The notes under the pieces: generated by a model
What the model saw: the letters and a program-made list of their open reading frames with translations, nothing else
Databases searched by the model: none
Told to the model about the DNA's origin: nothing
Program-made: the position numbers and the translations under genes
Assembly: GCA_947629635.1 (NCBI GenBank)
Contig: CANREO010000035.1
Coordinates: forward strand, 1-8,556
Reading direction: 5' to 3'
DNA from: an uncultured Clostridia bacterium
GTDB taxonomy: Bacteria > Bacillota > Clostridia > Christensenellales > CAG-917
Length of the DNA: 8,556 bases
In this document: positions 1 through 4,926 of the stretch, in pieces
How the letters are laid out: each line of letters starts with the position of its first letter
Position numbering within the stretch: position 1 is the stretch's first letter

Positions 1-1
1 T

Positions 2-952
2 TATCCCGTGCTTGCCATGTATGACGGCGTCTGGCGAGAGGACGTTTTTTGCAACTACGGCGACCCATTCTATTTTGATTGCTCCTCATTTTACGTAAAT
101 CTGACGATACCCGACGATCTCGAGGTGGCGACGGGCGGCTGTATGGAACTTATATCCGAAAACAACGGAACAAAGACGGTGGAAATCGCCGCGGAATGCG
201 TACGCGATTTCGCTATTGTTATAGGCAAATTGCAATGCGCGAACGCCGATGCAGATATAGGCGGCAAAAGAGTGACCGTCGATTATAAATATATCTATGA
301 CCGCGACGCCGAAGCGACTTTGGCGCGCGCGTGCACAGTCCTCGAAGTTTTTTCAGAACATTTCGGCGAATATCCTTATTCAACGTTCGGGCTGTGCGAA
401 AGCGACATCGGAGAAGCAGGCGGCATGGAGTACGGCGGCTTCGCCATCGTAGCCCCCTCTTCGCAAGAGAATTATCTTGACGTCGTGACGCACGAGATCG
501 CGCATCAATGGTGGTACAACGCGGTCGGCAACGACCAATTGACAGACGCATGGCTGGACGAAGGGCTTGCGGAATTCTGCACCTATTATTATTACGAGTT
601 GACCGGTGAAAGACAGACATTCGCCGCGAAAATGGCGGAAATAAGCCGCTCATACGGAGCGTTTGCCGCGCTTAAGCCCGGCGTCGGTTTTGACAACTCG
701 ATGCATAGGCATTTGACGAGTTTTATATCGGACGGCGAATACGTTGCGGTGGCCTATTTGAAAGGGGCGCTGCTGTTTGACACATTGCGCACGCTTGCGG
801 GCGATAGAAAATTCGAAGACGCGCTTCGCGCATACTATGACGCAAACAAATTCAAGATCGCGACGGCGACTCAACTTGCCGATGCTTTTTCGACTCAAGG
901 CATAAACACGGAATCTCTCATCGAAAGTTGGCTCAACGGCAGCGCAGTATAG
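2..952 (+). CDS. M1 family metallopeptidase, C-terminal part (5' end outside window)
   Basis: Zinc-dependent aminopeptidase-type M1 peptidase that removes N-terminal residues from peptides. The frame is open to the window edge. The GTG at 8 is not a credible start, because family homology would begin well upstream. Numbering from that GTG, the exopeptidase motif appears as GGMEYGG (about 137-143), the form taken by GxMEN in small clostridial members. The zinc site is HEIAH (H162, E163, H166), followed after exactly 18 residues by the third ligand E185 in WLDEGLAEF. The catalytic Tyr is probably Y250 in AYLKGA. Only about 65 residues follow it, so this is a compact M1 enzyme without the long C-terminal domain of PepN. 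All catalytic residues are present and the gene looks intact. Location (secreted, membrane-anchored or cytosolic) cannot be judged without the N-terminus. The Veg-family gene follows 35 nt later on the same strand, with no terminator seen between them. Confidence 0.93.
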   Translation, partial: YPVLAMYDGVWREDVFCNYGDPFYFDCSSFYVNLTIPDDLEVATGGCMELISENNGTKTVEIAAECVRDFAIVIGKLQCANADADIGGKRVTVDYKYIYDRDAEATLARACTVLEVFSEHFGEYPYSTFGLCESDIGEAGGMEYGGFAIVAPSSQENYLDVVTHEIAHQWWYNAVGNDQLTDAWLDEGLAEFCTYYYYELTGERQTFAAKMAEISRSYGAFAALKPGVGFDNSMHRHLTSFISDGEYVAVAYLKGALLFDTLRTLAGDRKFEDALRAYYDANKFKIATATQLADAFSTQGINTESLIESWLNGSAV

Positions 953-987
953 GTATACTTTGTCGCAAATCAGGCAATAAAACAGAT

Positions 988-1230
988 ATGCGAGAGATAG
1001 GACAAAACTTGGACTCCGCCAAAAGCAGAGTAAAAAAACTTATCGGCATACCCGTGCTCATAAAAGTAAACTCCGGGCGCGGCAAGAGCGCTCTTTACAG
1101 AGGCGAGGTCACCGCGGTATTTCCGGCGGTGTTTTCCGTAAAACTGGATACCGGCGAATTGAAAACGTTTTCCTACGCGGACGTCCACACTCGCGGCGTG
1201 CTGTTTTTGAAACCTGAGGATAAGCCGTGA
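988..1230 (+). CDS. Veg-family protein (DUF1021)
   Basis: Small basic protein of 80 residues, close to the 86 of Bacillus subtilis Veg. It shows the family pattern: a short N-terminal helix (SAKSRVKKLIG), then NSGRGKS at 28-34, a strand with FPAVFSV (45-51), and FSYADVHT (61-68), matching the GRxK...YPxVFxV...YADVLT signature. Veg has been linked to biofilm matrix gene expression in B. subtilis. Its biochemical role is not settled, and the fold suggests a small beta-barrel that could bind nucleic acid. The open frame reaches back to 928 inside the peptidase gene. ATG 988 is chosen because homology begins there and it lies outside the upstream gene. No good Shine-Dalgarno precedes it, so expression may depend on read-through from the peptidase gene. 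The stop codon lies in the loop of the terminator hairpin. Confidence 0.85.
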   Translation: MREIGQNLDSAKSRVKKLIGIPVLIKVNSGRGKSALYRGEVTAVFPAVFSVKLDTGELKTFSYADVHTRGVLFLKPEDKP

Positions 1231-1241
1231 GGCTTATTTTT
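1220..1241 (+). terminator. Rho-independent terminator after the Veg-family gene
   Basis: Perfect 7-bp stem ATAAGCC (1220-1226) and GGCTTAT (1231-1237) with loop GTGA, followed by a T run ending at 1241. The TGA stop of the upstream gene forms part of the loop, so translation termination and transcription termination are packed together. Confidence 0.75.
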
Positions 1242-1254
1242 GTAATTTTGGGCA

Positions 1255-1283
1255 TTTACTTAACATATATTGTATGGTACAAT
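1255..1283 (+). promoter_or_regulatory. Promoter of the CBS-pair gene (extended -10)
   Basis: A -35-like TTTACT (1255-1260) lies 17 bp from -10 TACAAT (1278-1283), which is preceded by TG at the extended -10 position (TATGGTACAAT). The predicted start of transcription is near A1290, only a few bases before the GGAG at 1294-1297. It follows the Veg-gene terminator directly, so the CBS gene is an independent transcription unit. Confidence 0.7.
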
Positions 1284-1305
1284 ATTTATATACGGAGTAA
1301 GAGCA

Positions 1306-1707
1306 ATGAACATTTTCGATTTTTTCACGCCCAAAGCCCTTACGTACTATCTATTTGATGACTCCACCATACGACAAGCACTCGAGAAATTTGACAAACA
1401 TAAGTTTTCGGTGATTCCGCTTATAGACAGACAGGGCAAGTACATAACCTCTGTTTCGGAGGGAGACATTTTGAGATACATAAAAAACGACGCCGCATTC
1501 GATATAAAAAAGGCGGAGCACATTTTTGTACGTGACATCGAAAAGTATCGCTCCTACCAAGCGCTAGATCTGCGCGTATCTATGGAGCGCGTCATCGAAC
1601 TCGCGTTGGAGCAAAATTTCATACCGCTCGTCGACGACAAAAACGCCTATATCGGCATACTCAAACGAAAAGCTATTTTGGAATATCTGTATAAAAAAAC
1701 AAAATAA
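1306..1707 (+). CDS. CBS-domain-pair protein, resembling c-di-AMP-binding CbpB/DarB
   Basis: 133-residue soluble protein consisting of two CBS repeats and little else. CBS1 covers about residues 8-62, including SVIPLIDRQGKYITSVSEGD. CBS2 covers about 70-130, including FIPLVDDKNAYIGILKR. Such pairs form a Bateman module that binds adenine nucleotides. Stand-alone Firmicutes proteins of this size include B. subtilis YkuL/DarB and Listeria CbpB, which bind c-di-AMP and control the stringent-response enzyme Rel and pyruvate carboxylase. Membership in that group is inferred from size and layout; no ligand residues were proved. ATG 1306 is chosen over the TTG at 1270 because GGAG lies 8 nt upstream and the predicted transcript begins after 1270. 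It has its own promoter and ends at a bidirectional terminator facing the MGMT-family gene. Confidence 0.85.
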   Translation: MNIFDFFTPKALTYYLFDDSTIRQALEKFDKHKFSVIPLIDRQGKYITSVSEGDILRYIKNDAAFDIKKAEHIFVRDIEKYRSYQALDLRVSMERVIELALEQNFIPLVDDKNAYIGILKRKAILEYLYKKTK

Positions 1708-1708
1708 A

Positions 1709-1743
1709 AAGGGCCTGTGCCCTTGCCCCGAAAGGGGCTTTTT
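1709..1743. terminator. Two-hairpin bidirectional terminator between convergent genes
   Basis: Two hairpins lie back to back. AAGGGC/GCCCTT (1709-1714, 1719-1724, loop CTGT) has an A run on its left, so it terminates minus-strand transcripts. GCCCC/GGGGC (1725-1729, 1734-1738, GAAA tetraloop) is followed by TTTTT at 1739-1743 and terminates plus-strand transcripts. The outer AAAAAG and CTTTTT can also pair to form a cruciform. The stop codon of the minus-strand gene (1742-1744) overlaps the T run. Confidence 0.8.
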
Positions 1744-2050
1744 ATTTGCCGTCCCAAAGATATTTATCGAGATCGACATAACCGTTTGCGTCCACTTCTA
1801 TGCCGTCTGCTCTCAAGAGCGCGGCCTGTACGTCGGGACCTCCGAAGGCAAACGCCGGCGCGCACCTGCCATACCTGTTTACCACTCTGTAGCACGGAAT
1901 ATGCCGAGGGTCGCGATTGAAATGCAACGCGTATCCCACCGCTCTAGACGCCTTGGGCGACCCGGTAATCGCGGCGATCTGCCCGTAGGTCGCCACCTTG
2001 CCCTTAGGTATTTTTTTTACGATAGAGTATACCTCGTCATAATAGCTCAT
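1742..2050 (-). CDS. MGMT-family protein (alkyltransferase or alkyltransferase-like), PCYR variant
   Basis: 102-residue protein equal to the DNA-binding/active-site domain of O6-alkylguanine-DNA alkyltransferases, without the N-terminal domain of Ogt or human MGMT. Visible family features are KIPKGKVATYGQIA (about 13-26, helix-turn-helix entry), SPKASRAVGYAL with the arginine-finger-type Arg (31-42), the active-site loop IPCYRVVNRYG (51-61), and a C-terminal LLRADGIEVD segment. The acceptor Cys53 is kept, so this is not a classic alkyltransferase-like protein, in which Trp replaces Cys. The usual PCHR His that activates the Cys is Tyr54 here. The role is therefore direct reversal of, or damage recognition at, alkylated guanine, with altered chemistry possible. 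Its ATG overlaps the TGA of the upstream gene (ATGA), so translation is probably coupled; no strong Shine-Dalgarno of its own is visible. Confidence 0.88.
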   Translation of the reverse strand: MSYYDEVYSIVKKIPKGKVATYGQIAAITGSPKASRAVGYALHFNRDPRHIPCYRVVNRYGRCAPAFAFGGPDVQAALLRADGIEVDANGYVDLDKYLWDGK

Positions 2051-2499
2051 AATGTCTCGACGTCAAACTGCTTTTCAAGTATTTCCGCGCAATCACCCAC
2101 AAGTTTTGCGCATGGACGCGTTTTATAATATTCCGGCGTGCGCTCGTCGGGGACGGGGCTCGCGGCGGCTGACTTTGCGCCCAACAACTCTCTGCAGATA
2201 TAAGAGCCGTTTTTGTCGCGGAATCGTGCCACAAGATCCTGTATCAAGGCGTAATGTTCCGTCTTTTTAGCTCTGTCACACGGATCGCTATATCCGTTCA
2301 GCGCGCCCGCAACTATTGCCATGCCGCTCACCGCGCCGCACACTTCGCGCATACGTCCCAGTCCGCCGCCGAAGGATGATGCCACCTTCAAAAGTTGATC
2401 TTTGCCGATATCCAAACGATCGGCAAATGCAAGCGCTACCGCTTGTGCGCAGTTGTAGCCCTCGATAAAATATTTTTCGGCAATTTCTCTTCTTGTCAT
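2047..2499 (-). CDS. C_GCAxxG_C_C family putative redox-active protein
   Basis: 150-residue protein with the spaced cysteines of the C_GCAxxG_C_C family: C17 in YNCAQAV, C54 in VCGAVSG after a glycine-rich GGGLGR segment, C74, C102 (ICRELLG), and C130 and C137 (PCAKLVGDCA). The family occurs mainly in anaerobes and is presumed to bind a metal or Fe-S centre or to do thiol redox chemistry, but no reaction is firmly assigned. There is no signal peptide or membrane segment, so it is cytoplasmic. It sits 50 nt downstream of mrp and overlaps the MGMT-family gene by 4 nt, suggesting one operon. The start at 2499 fits the family N-terminus (REIAEKYFxEGYNCAQ) but has no clear ribosome binding site. 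Confidence 0.9.
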   Translation of the reverse strand: MTRREIAEKYFIEGYNCAQAVALAFADRLDIGKDQLLKVASSFGGGLGRMREVCGAVSGMAIVAGALNGYSDPCDRAKKTEHYALIQDLVARFRDKNGSYICRELLGAKSAAASPVPDERTPEYYKTRPCAKLVGDCAEILEKQFDVETL

Positions 2500-2520
2500 A
2501 TTATTCGATCAAATGAAGTT

Positions 2521-2534
2521 TTATATGCTTATAA
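2521..2534. promoter_or_regulatory. AT-rich inverted repeat between mrp and the C_GCAxxG gene
   Basis: TTATA (2521-2525) and TATAA (2530-2534) are inverted around TGCT in the 50-bp gap. On the minus strand the same bases also give a weak -10-like TATAAA (2520-2525) without a convincing -35. This could be a secondary promoter, an operator half-site pair or chance AT-rich sequence. Confidence 0.25.
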
Positions 2535-2549
2535 TCGCACATAAAATGC

Positions 2550-3362
2550 TTATTTTGATATTTCCTTGATCGCAGCGGCGAGCAGGTCTCTGTCCGCCAG
2601 GCTCTCCGCCCTGCCTTCGTCGACAGCCTTTGCGATCTCCCTGTCAACAGGCAATCTGCCCAGCACTTTAAGATCAAAATCCGTTGCGACCTCGTCTATC
2701 TTGCTTCCGCCGAAAAGCTCTGTCTCCTTGCCGCAGTCCGGGCAAATAAAATAGCTCATGTTTTCCACTACGCCGTATATCTTTATGCCCATGGTTTTAG
2801 CCATTTTGACGGCTTTTTCCACTATCATGCTGACTAGCTCCTGCGGAGAAGTGACGACGATTATCCCGTCCAGTTTTATTGATTGAAATACCGTGAGAGG
2901 GACGTCGCCCGTGCCCGGAGGCATGTCCACAAACATATAATCCACGTCTCCCCATATGACGTCCGTCCAAAACTGCTTCACCATGCTTGCGATCACGGGG
3001 CCGCGCCAAATGACGGGGTCGTTTTCGTTTTCAAGCAAAAGGTTTGAGGATATTATCTTTATTCCGCCCTCGCTCTCGCGCGGATAAATGCCCAAGTCAT
3101 CGCCGTCTATACCGCCCTTTATATTGAAAGCGCGCGGAATGGACGGACCCGTGATGTCTGCGTCGAGTATTGCGACGCGCTTGCCCTGTTTTGCCATGCC
3201 TACGGCAAGCAGAGTCGTCACCAATGACTTGCCCACGCCGCCCTTGCCGCTGACAATGCCTATCGTCTTACCGATACGGCTGAGTTCGTGCGGCTTTTCG
3301 GAGCTTATGCGGCTCGCGCAATCTTTGGCGCAGCTGCCGCAATCGTGTGTACAATCGCTCAT
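2550..3362 (-). CDS. mrp: Mrp/NBP35-family ATP-binding Fe-S (metal) carrier protein
   Basis: 270-residue deviant-Walker P-loop ATPase (MinD/Mrp superfamily) expected to carry and deliver Fe-S clusters to apoproteins in the cytoplasm. N-terminal cysteines C4, C8, C11 and C15 (CTHDCGSCAKDC) form the clostridial version of the NBP35-type extension. The deviant Walker A GKGGVGKS is at 39-46 with its signature lysine K40. It is followed by ILDADITGPSIPR, DYMFVDMPPGTGD (Walker B region), and the FICPDCGK CxxC near the C-terminal third, which bridges a cluster in the dimer. The open frame extends to 3464, but ATG 3362 is the start: AAAGGAGT lies 8 nt upstream, and the longer version would include the promoter. 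It heads the operon with the C_GCAxxG and MGMT-family genes and diverges from rubrerythrin. Length and motifs are complete. Confidence 0.94.
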   Translation of the reverse strand: MSDCTHDCGSCAKDCASRISSEKPHELSRIGKTIGIVSGKGGVGKSLVTTLLAVGMAKQGKRVAILDADITGPSIPRAFNIKGGIDGDDLGIYPRESEGGIKIISSNLLLENENDPVIWRGPVIASMVKQFWTDVIWGDVDYMFVDMPPGTGDVPLTVFQSIKLDGIIVVTSPQELVSMIVEKAVKMAKTMGIKIYGVVENMSYFICPDCGKETELFGGSKIDEVATDFDLKVLGRLPVDREIAKAVDEGRAESLADRDLLAAAIKEISK

Positions 3363-3392
3363 ATATCTTACTCCTTTGATTTTACTATTAGT

Positions 3393-3421
3393 ATTATATC
3401 CCCCTATCGCGATAACTTCAA
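3393..3421 (-). promoter_or_regulatory. mrp operon promoter with palindrome in the spacer
   Basis: On the minus strand TTGAAG (3416-3421), a 17-bp spacer and a perfect TATAAT (3393-3398) lie upstream of the mrp ribosome binding site. The spacer contains the perfect 10-bp palindrome TATCGCGATA (3405-3414), well placed for a repressor or activator to act on this promoter. Confidence 0.75.
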
Positions 3422-3426
3422 GCAAA

Positions 3427-3456
3427 TTGCAAAAAACCAAGCGCGAACGGTATATA
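3427..3456 (+). promoter_or_regulatory. Probable rubrerythrin promoter
   Basis: TTGCAA (3427-3432), an 18-bp spacer and TATATA (3451-3456) lie upstream of rubrerythrin. The start of transcription would fall near 3463, leaving a leader of about 45 nt with AAAGGAG at 3494-3500. The -10 match is modest, and TATATT at 3453-3458 is an alternative. Confidence 0.5.
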
Positions 3457-3507
3457 TTTTGCAAAAATTCGCAATAATTAACGCATATTCAAAAAAGGAG
3501 AATAACT

Positions 3508-4095
3508 ATGAAACTTATCGACAGCAAAACCTTCCTCAATCTTGCAAAGTCATATGCGGGCGAAATGCAGGCGTATGCAAGATACAGATTTATCGAATAC
3601 GGCGCTCGCAACGAAGGCTACAATGCCATGGCCGAAGTTATTGACAAAGTCGTTTACAACGAATTCAATCACGCGCGCATGCTCTACACCTACATTCAAC
3701 AAGCGAGCAACAAGACCATCGACAATATCGATATCAGCTCGGGCTATCCGTTCAGAGAAAAGTGGAACCTTGTGGAAAATCTGAAGCTCGCCGCCGAAGA
3801 CGAAGCGGCGGAGGTCAAAACATACAAGGCATACGCGAAGATCGCGCGCGACGAGGGCTTTGACGAGATCGCGGGGCTGTTTGAAAAGATCGCCGGCGTA
3901 GAAGTGTGCCATCAAAAGTTGTTTGAGGATCTGTACAGCCAGATGTCATCCGGCACTCTGTATAAAAAGGAAAAGCCGGTCAAGTGGAAATGCAGCGGTT
4001 GCGGATACGAGGCGGAAGGCAAGGAGGCATGGGATTGTTGCCCACTTTGCAAAGCCAAGCAGGGCTTCGTGATGTTGAAACTTGCAAGCGAATAA
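3508..4095 (+). CDS. Rubrerythrin (non-haem diiron peroxide reductase)
   Basis: 195-residue rubrerythrin that reduces H2O2 to water in the cytoplasm of anaerobes using electrons from NAD(P)H-dependent donors. The ferritin-like four-helix domain supplies the diiron ligands E19 (GEMQAYARY), E52 and H55 (NEFNH), E99 and E102 (EDEAAE), and E132 and H135 (EVCH), in the order and spacing of Desulfovibrio rubrerythrin. A C-terminal rubredoxin domain has CSGC (C162, C165) and CPLC (C178, C181) for the Fe(S-Cys)4 centre. Extra cysteines are C134, next to an iron ligand, and C177, next to C178. ATG 3508 has AAAGGAG 7 nt upstream. It diverges from mrp and is closed by a strong terminator, so it is monocistronic. 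Regulation by a peroxide sensor is likely from family knowledge, but no clear PerR box was found. Confidence 0.96.
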   Translation: MKLIDSKTFLNLAKSYAGEMQAYARYRFIEYGARNEGYNAMAEVIDKVVYNEFNHARMLYTYIQQASNKTIDNIDISSGYPFREKWNLVENLKLAAEDEAAEVKTYKAYAKIARDEGFDEIAGLFEKIAGVEVCHQKLFEDLYSQMSSGTLYKKEKPVKWKCSGCGYEAEGKEAWDCCPLCKAKQGFVMLKLASE

Positions 4096-4099
4096 TCGG

Positions 4100-4131
4100 A
4101 AAAGCGAGCATAAGCTCGCTTTTGAATTTTT
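4100..4131 (+). terminator. Rho-independent terminator after rubrerythrin
   Basis: Perfect 10-bp stem AAAAGCGAGC (4100-4109) and GCTCGCTTTT (4114-4123) with loop ATAA, then a further T-rich run to about 4131. It lies 5 nt after the stop codon and isolates the next gene from rubrerythrin transcription. Confidence 0.9.
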
Positions 4132-4210
4132 TATCGACCGATCGGCGAAATTGAAAAAACGATATAATCGGGCAAACGCGCGGATTTTTGTATGCAAATC
4201 GTCTTTGCTA

Positions 4211-4219
4211 TGGTATAAT
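4211..4219 (+). promoter_or_regulatory. Extended -10 promoter immediately before the radical-SAM gene
   Basis: TATGGTATAAT contains a perfect TATAAT (4214-4219) with the TG of an extended -10 at 4211-4212. No good -35 is seen at 17 bp (TATGCA); TTGTAT at 4188-4193 is 20 bp away. Transcription would start at A4226, or at A4229 itself, giving a leader of 0-3 nt before the ATG at 4229. Confidence 0.7.
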
Positions 4220-4228
4220 GACTGTATT

Positions 4229-4924
4229 ATGTTGATATGCGGATTCGAAAAATTTTCCATGGTGGACTTCGGCGACAAGATAAGTTGCACGGTTTTTACG
4301 GGCGGATGCAACTTACGTTGCCCGTTTTGCCATAACGGCGCGCTGGTTTTAGGCAACGTCGCCGCGCAACAAATAGACGAGCAAGAGGTCTTTGACTATC
4401 TTGAAAAGCGCAAAGGCCTTGTGGACGCGGTTTGCGTGACGGGCGGCGAGGCAACCTTGCAGCCCGATCTTGCCGATTTTTTGAAGAGGGTGCGCGATAT
4501 GGGCTACATCACAAAGGTCGACAGCAACGGGCTGAGACCGACCGCGCTGGAGGCTTTGCTTGACGACGGACTTGTGGATTATATGGCTATGGACATAAAA
4601 AACAGCCCCCGAAAATACGCCTATACATGCGGACTTTCAAAGGTGGATATGGCAGCCGTAAACGAGAGCATCCGCATAATAATGACAAAGGCGAAGGATT
4701 ATGAATTTCGCACCACTTTGATAAAGGACTTCCACACCGCGCAAGATATAAGCGAAATCGCGGATTGGATAAACGGGGCCAAACGCTTTTTCTTCCAAAA
4801 ATACGTGGACAGCGAGGGCTGCATTTCGCACGGCTACACGCCCATCGAAAAGCCCGAAGCGGAGGAACTTGCCAAATTGTTTGACGGCAAAGTGGATTAT
4901 GTCGGTTTGAGAGGCTTCCACTGA
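4229..4924 (+). CDS. Radical-SAM activating enzyme, NrdG/PflA-like (anaerobic RNR activase type)
   Basis: 231-residue radical-SAM protein of the group annotated as anaerobic ribonucleoside-triphosphate reductase activating proteins. These use a [4Fe-4S] cluster and S-adenosylmethionine to place a glycyl radical on a partner enzyme. The N-terminus (GFEKFSMVDFGDKISCTVFTGGC) matches that group, although VDYPGK is the more usual form of VDFGDK. Cluster cysteines are C27, C31 and C34 (CNLRCPFCHN), the SAM-binding GGE is at 72-74, and the MDIKNSPRKY and C-terminal VGLRGFH segments are typical. ATG 4229 fits the family start. The open frame to 4082 runs through the rubrerythrin terminator and is not used, and ATG 4259 would remove conserved sequence. 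There is no Shine-Dalgarno, consistent with a near-leaderless mRNA. No nrdD or pyruvate formate-lyase gene is nearby, so the target is unknown. The kinase gene follows after 2 nt. Confidence 0.88.
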   Translation: MLICGFEKFSMVDFGDKISCTVFTGGCNLRCPFCHNGALVLGNVAAQQIDEQEVFDYLEKRKGLVDAVCVTGGEATLQPDLADFLKRVRDMGYITKVDSNGLRPTALEALLDDGLVDYMAMDIKNSPRKYAYTCGLSKVDMAAVNESIRIIMTKAKDYEFRTTLIKDFHTAQDISEIADWINGAKRFFFQKYVDSEGCISHGYTPIEKPEAEELAKLFDGKVDYVGLRGFH

Positions 4925-4926
4925 AT

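Noticed and set aside
8..10. GTG as the start of the M1 peptidase
   Set aside because: The frame is open to the window edge and the product would lack the N-terminal domain; it is an internal codon of a gene cut by the window.
2521..2534. PerR/Fur-type box before the C_GCAxxG gene
   Set aside because: TTATA-TGCT-TATAA has an inverted form but not the 7-1-7 spacing of a Per box, and AT-rich gaps produce such matches by chance. It is kept only as a low-confidence inverted repeat.
3363..3464. Longer mrp start at 3464
   Set aside because: The extension would include the TATAAT promoter and the AAAGGAG site and adds a non-homologous N-terminus; ATG 3362 has ideal ribosome binding site spacing and the expected cysteine motif.
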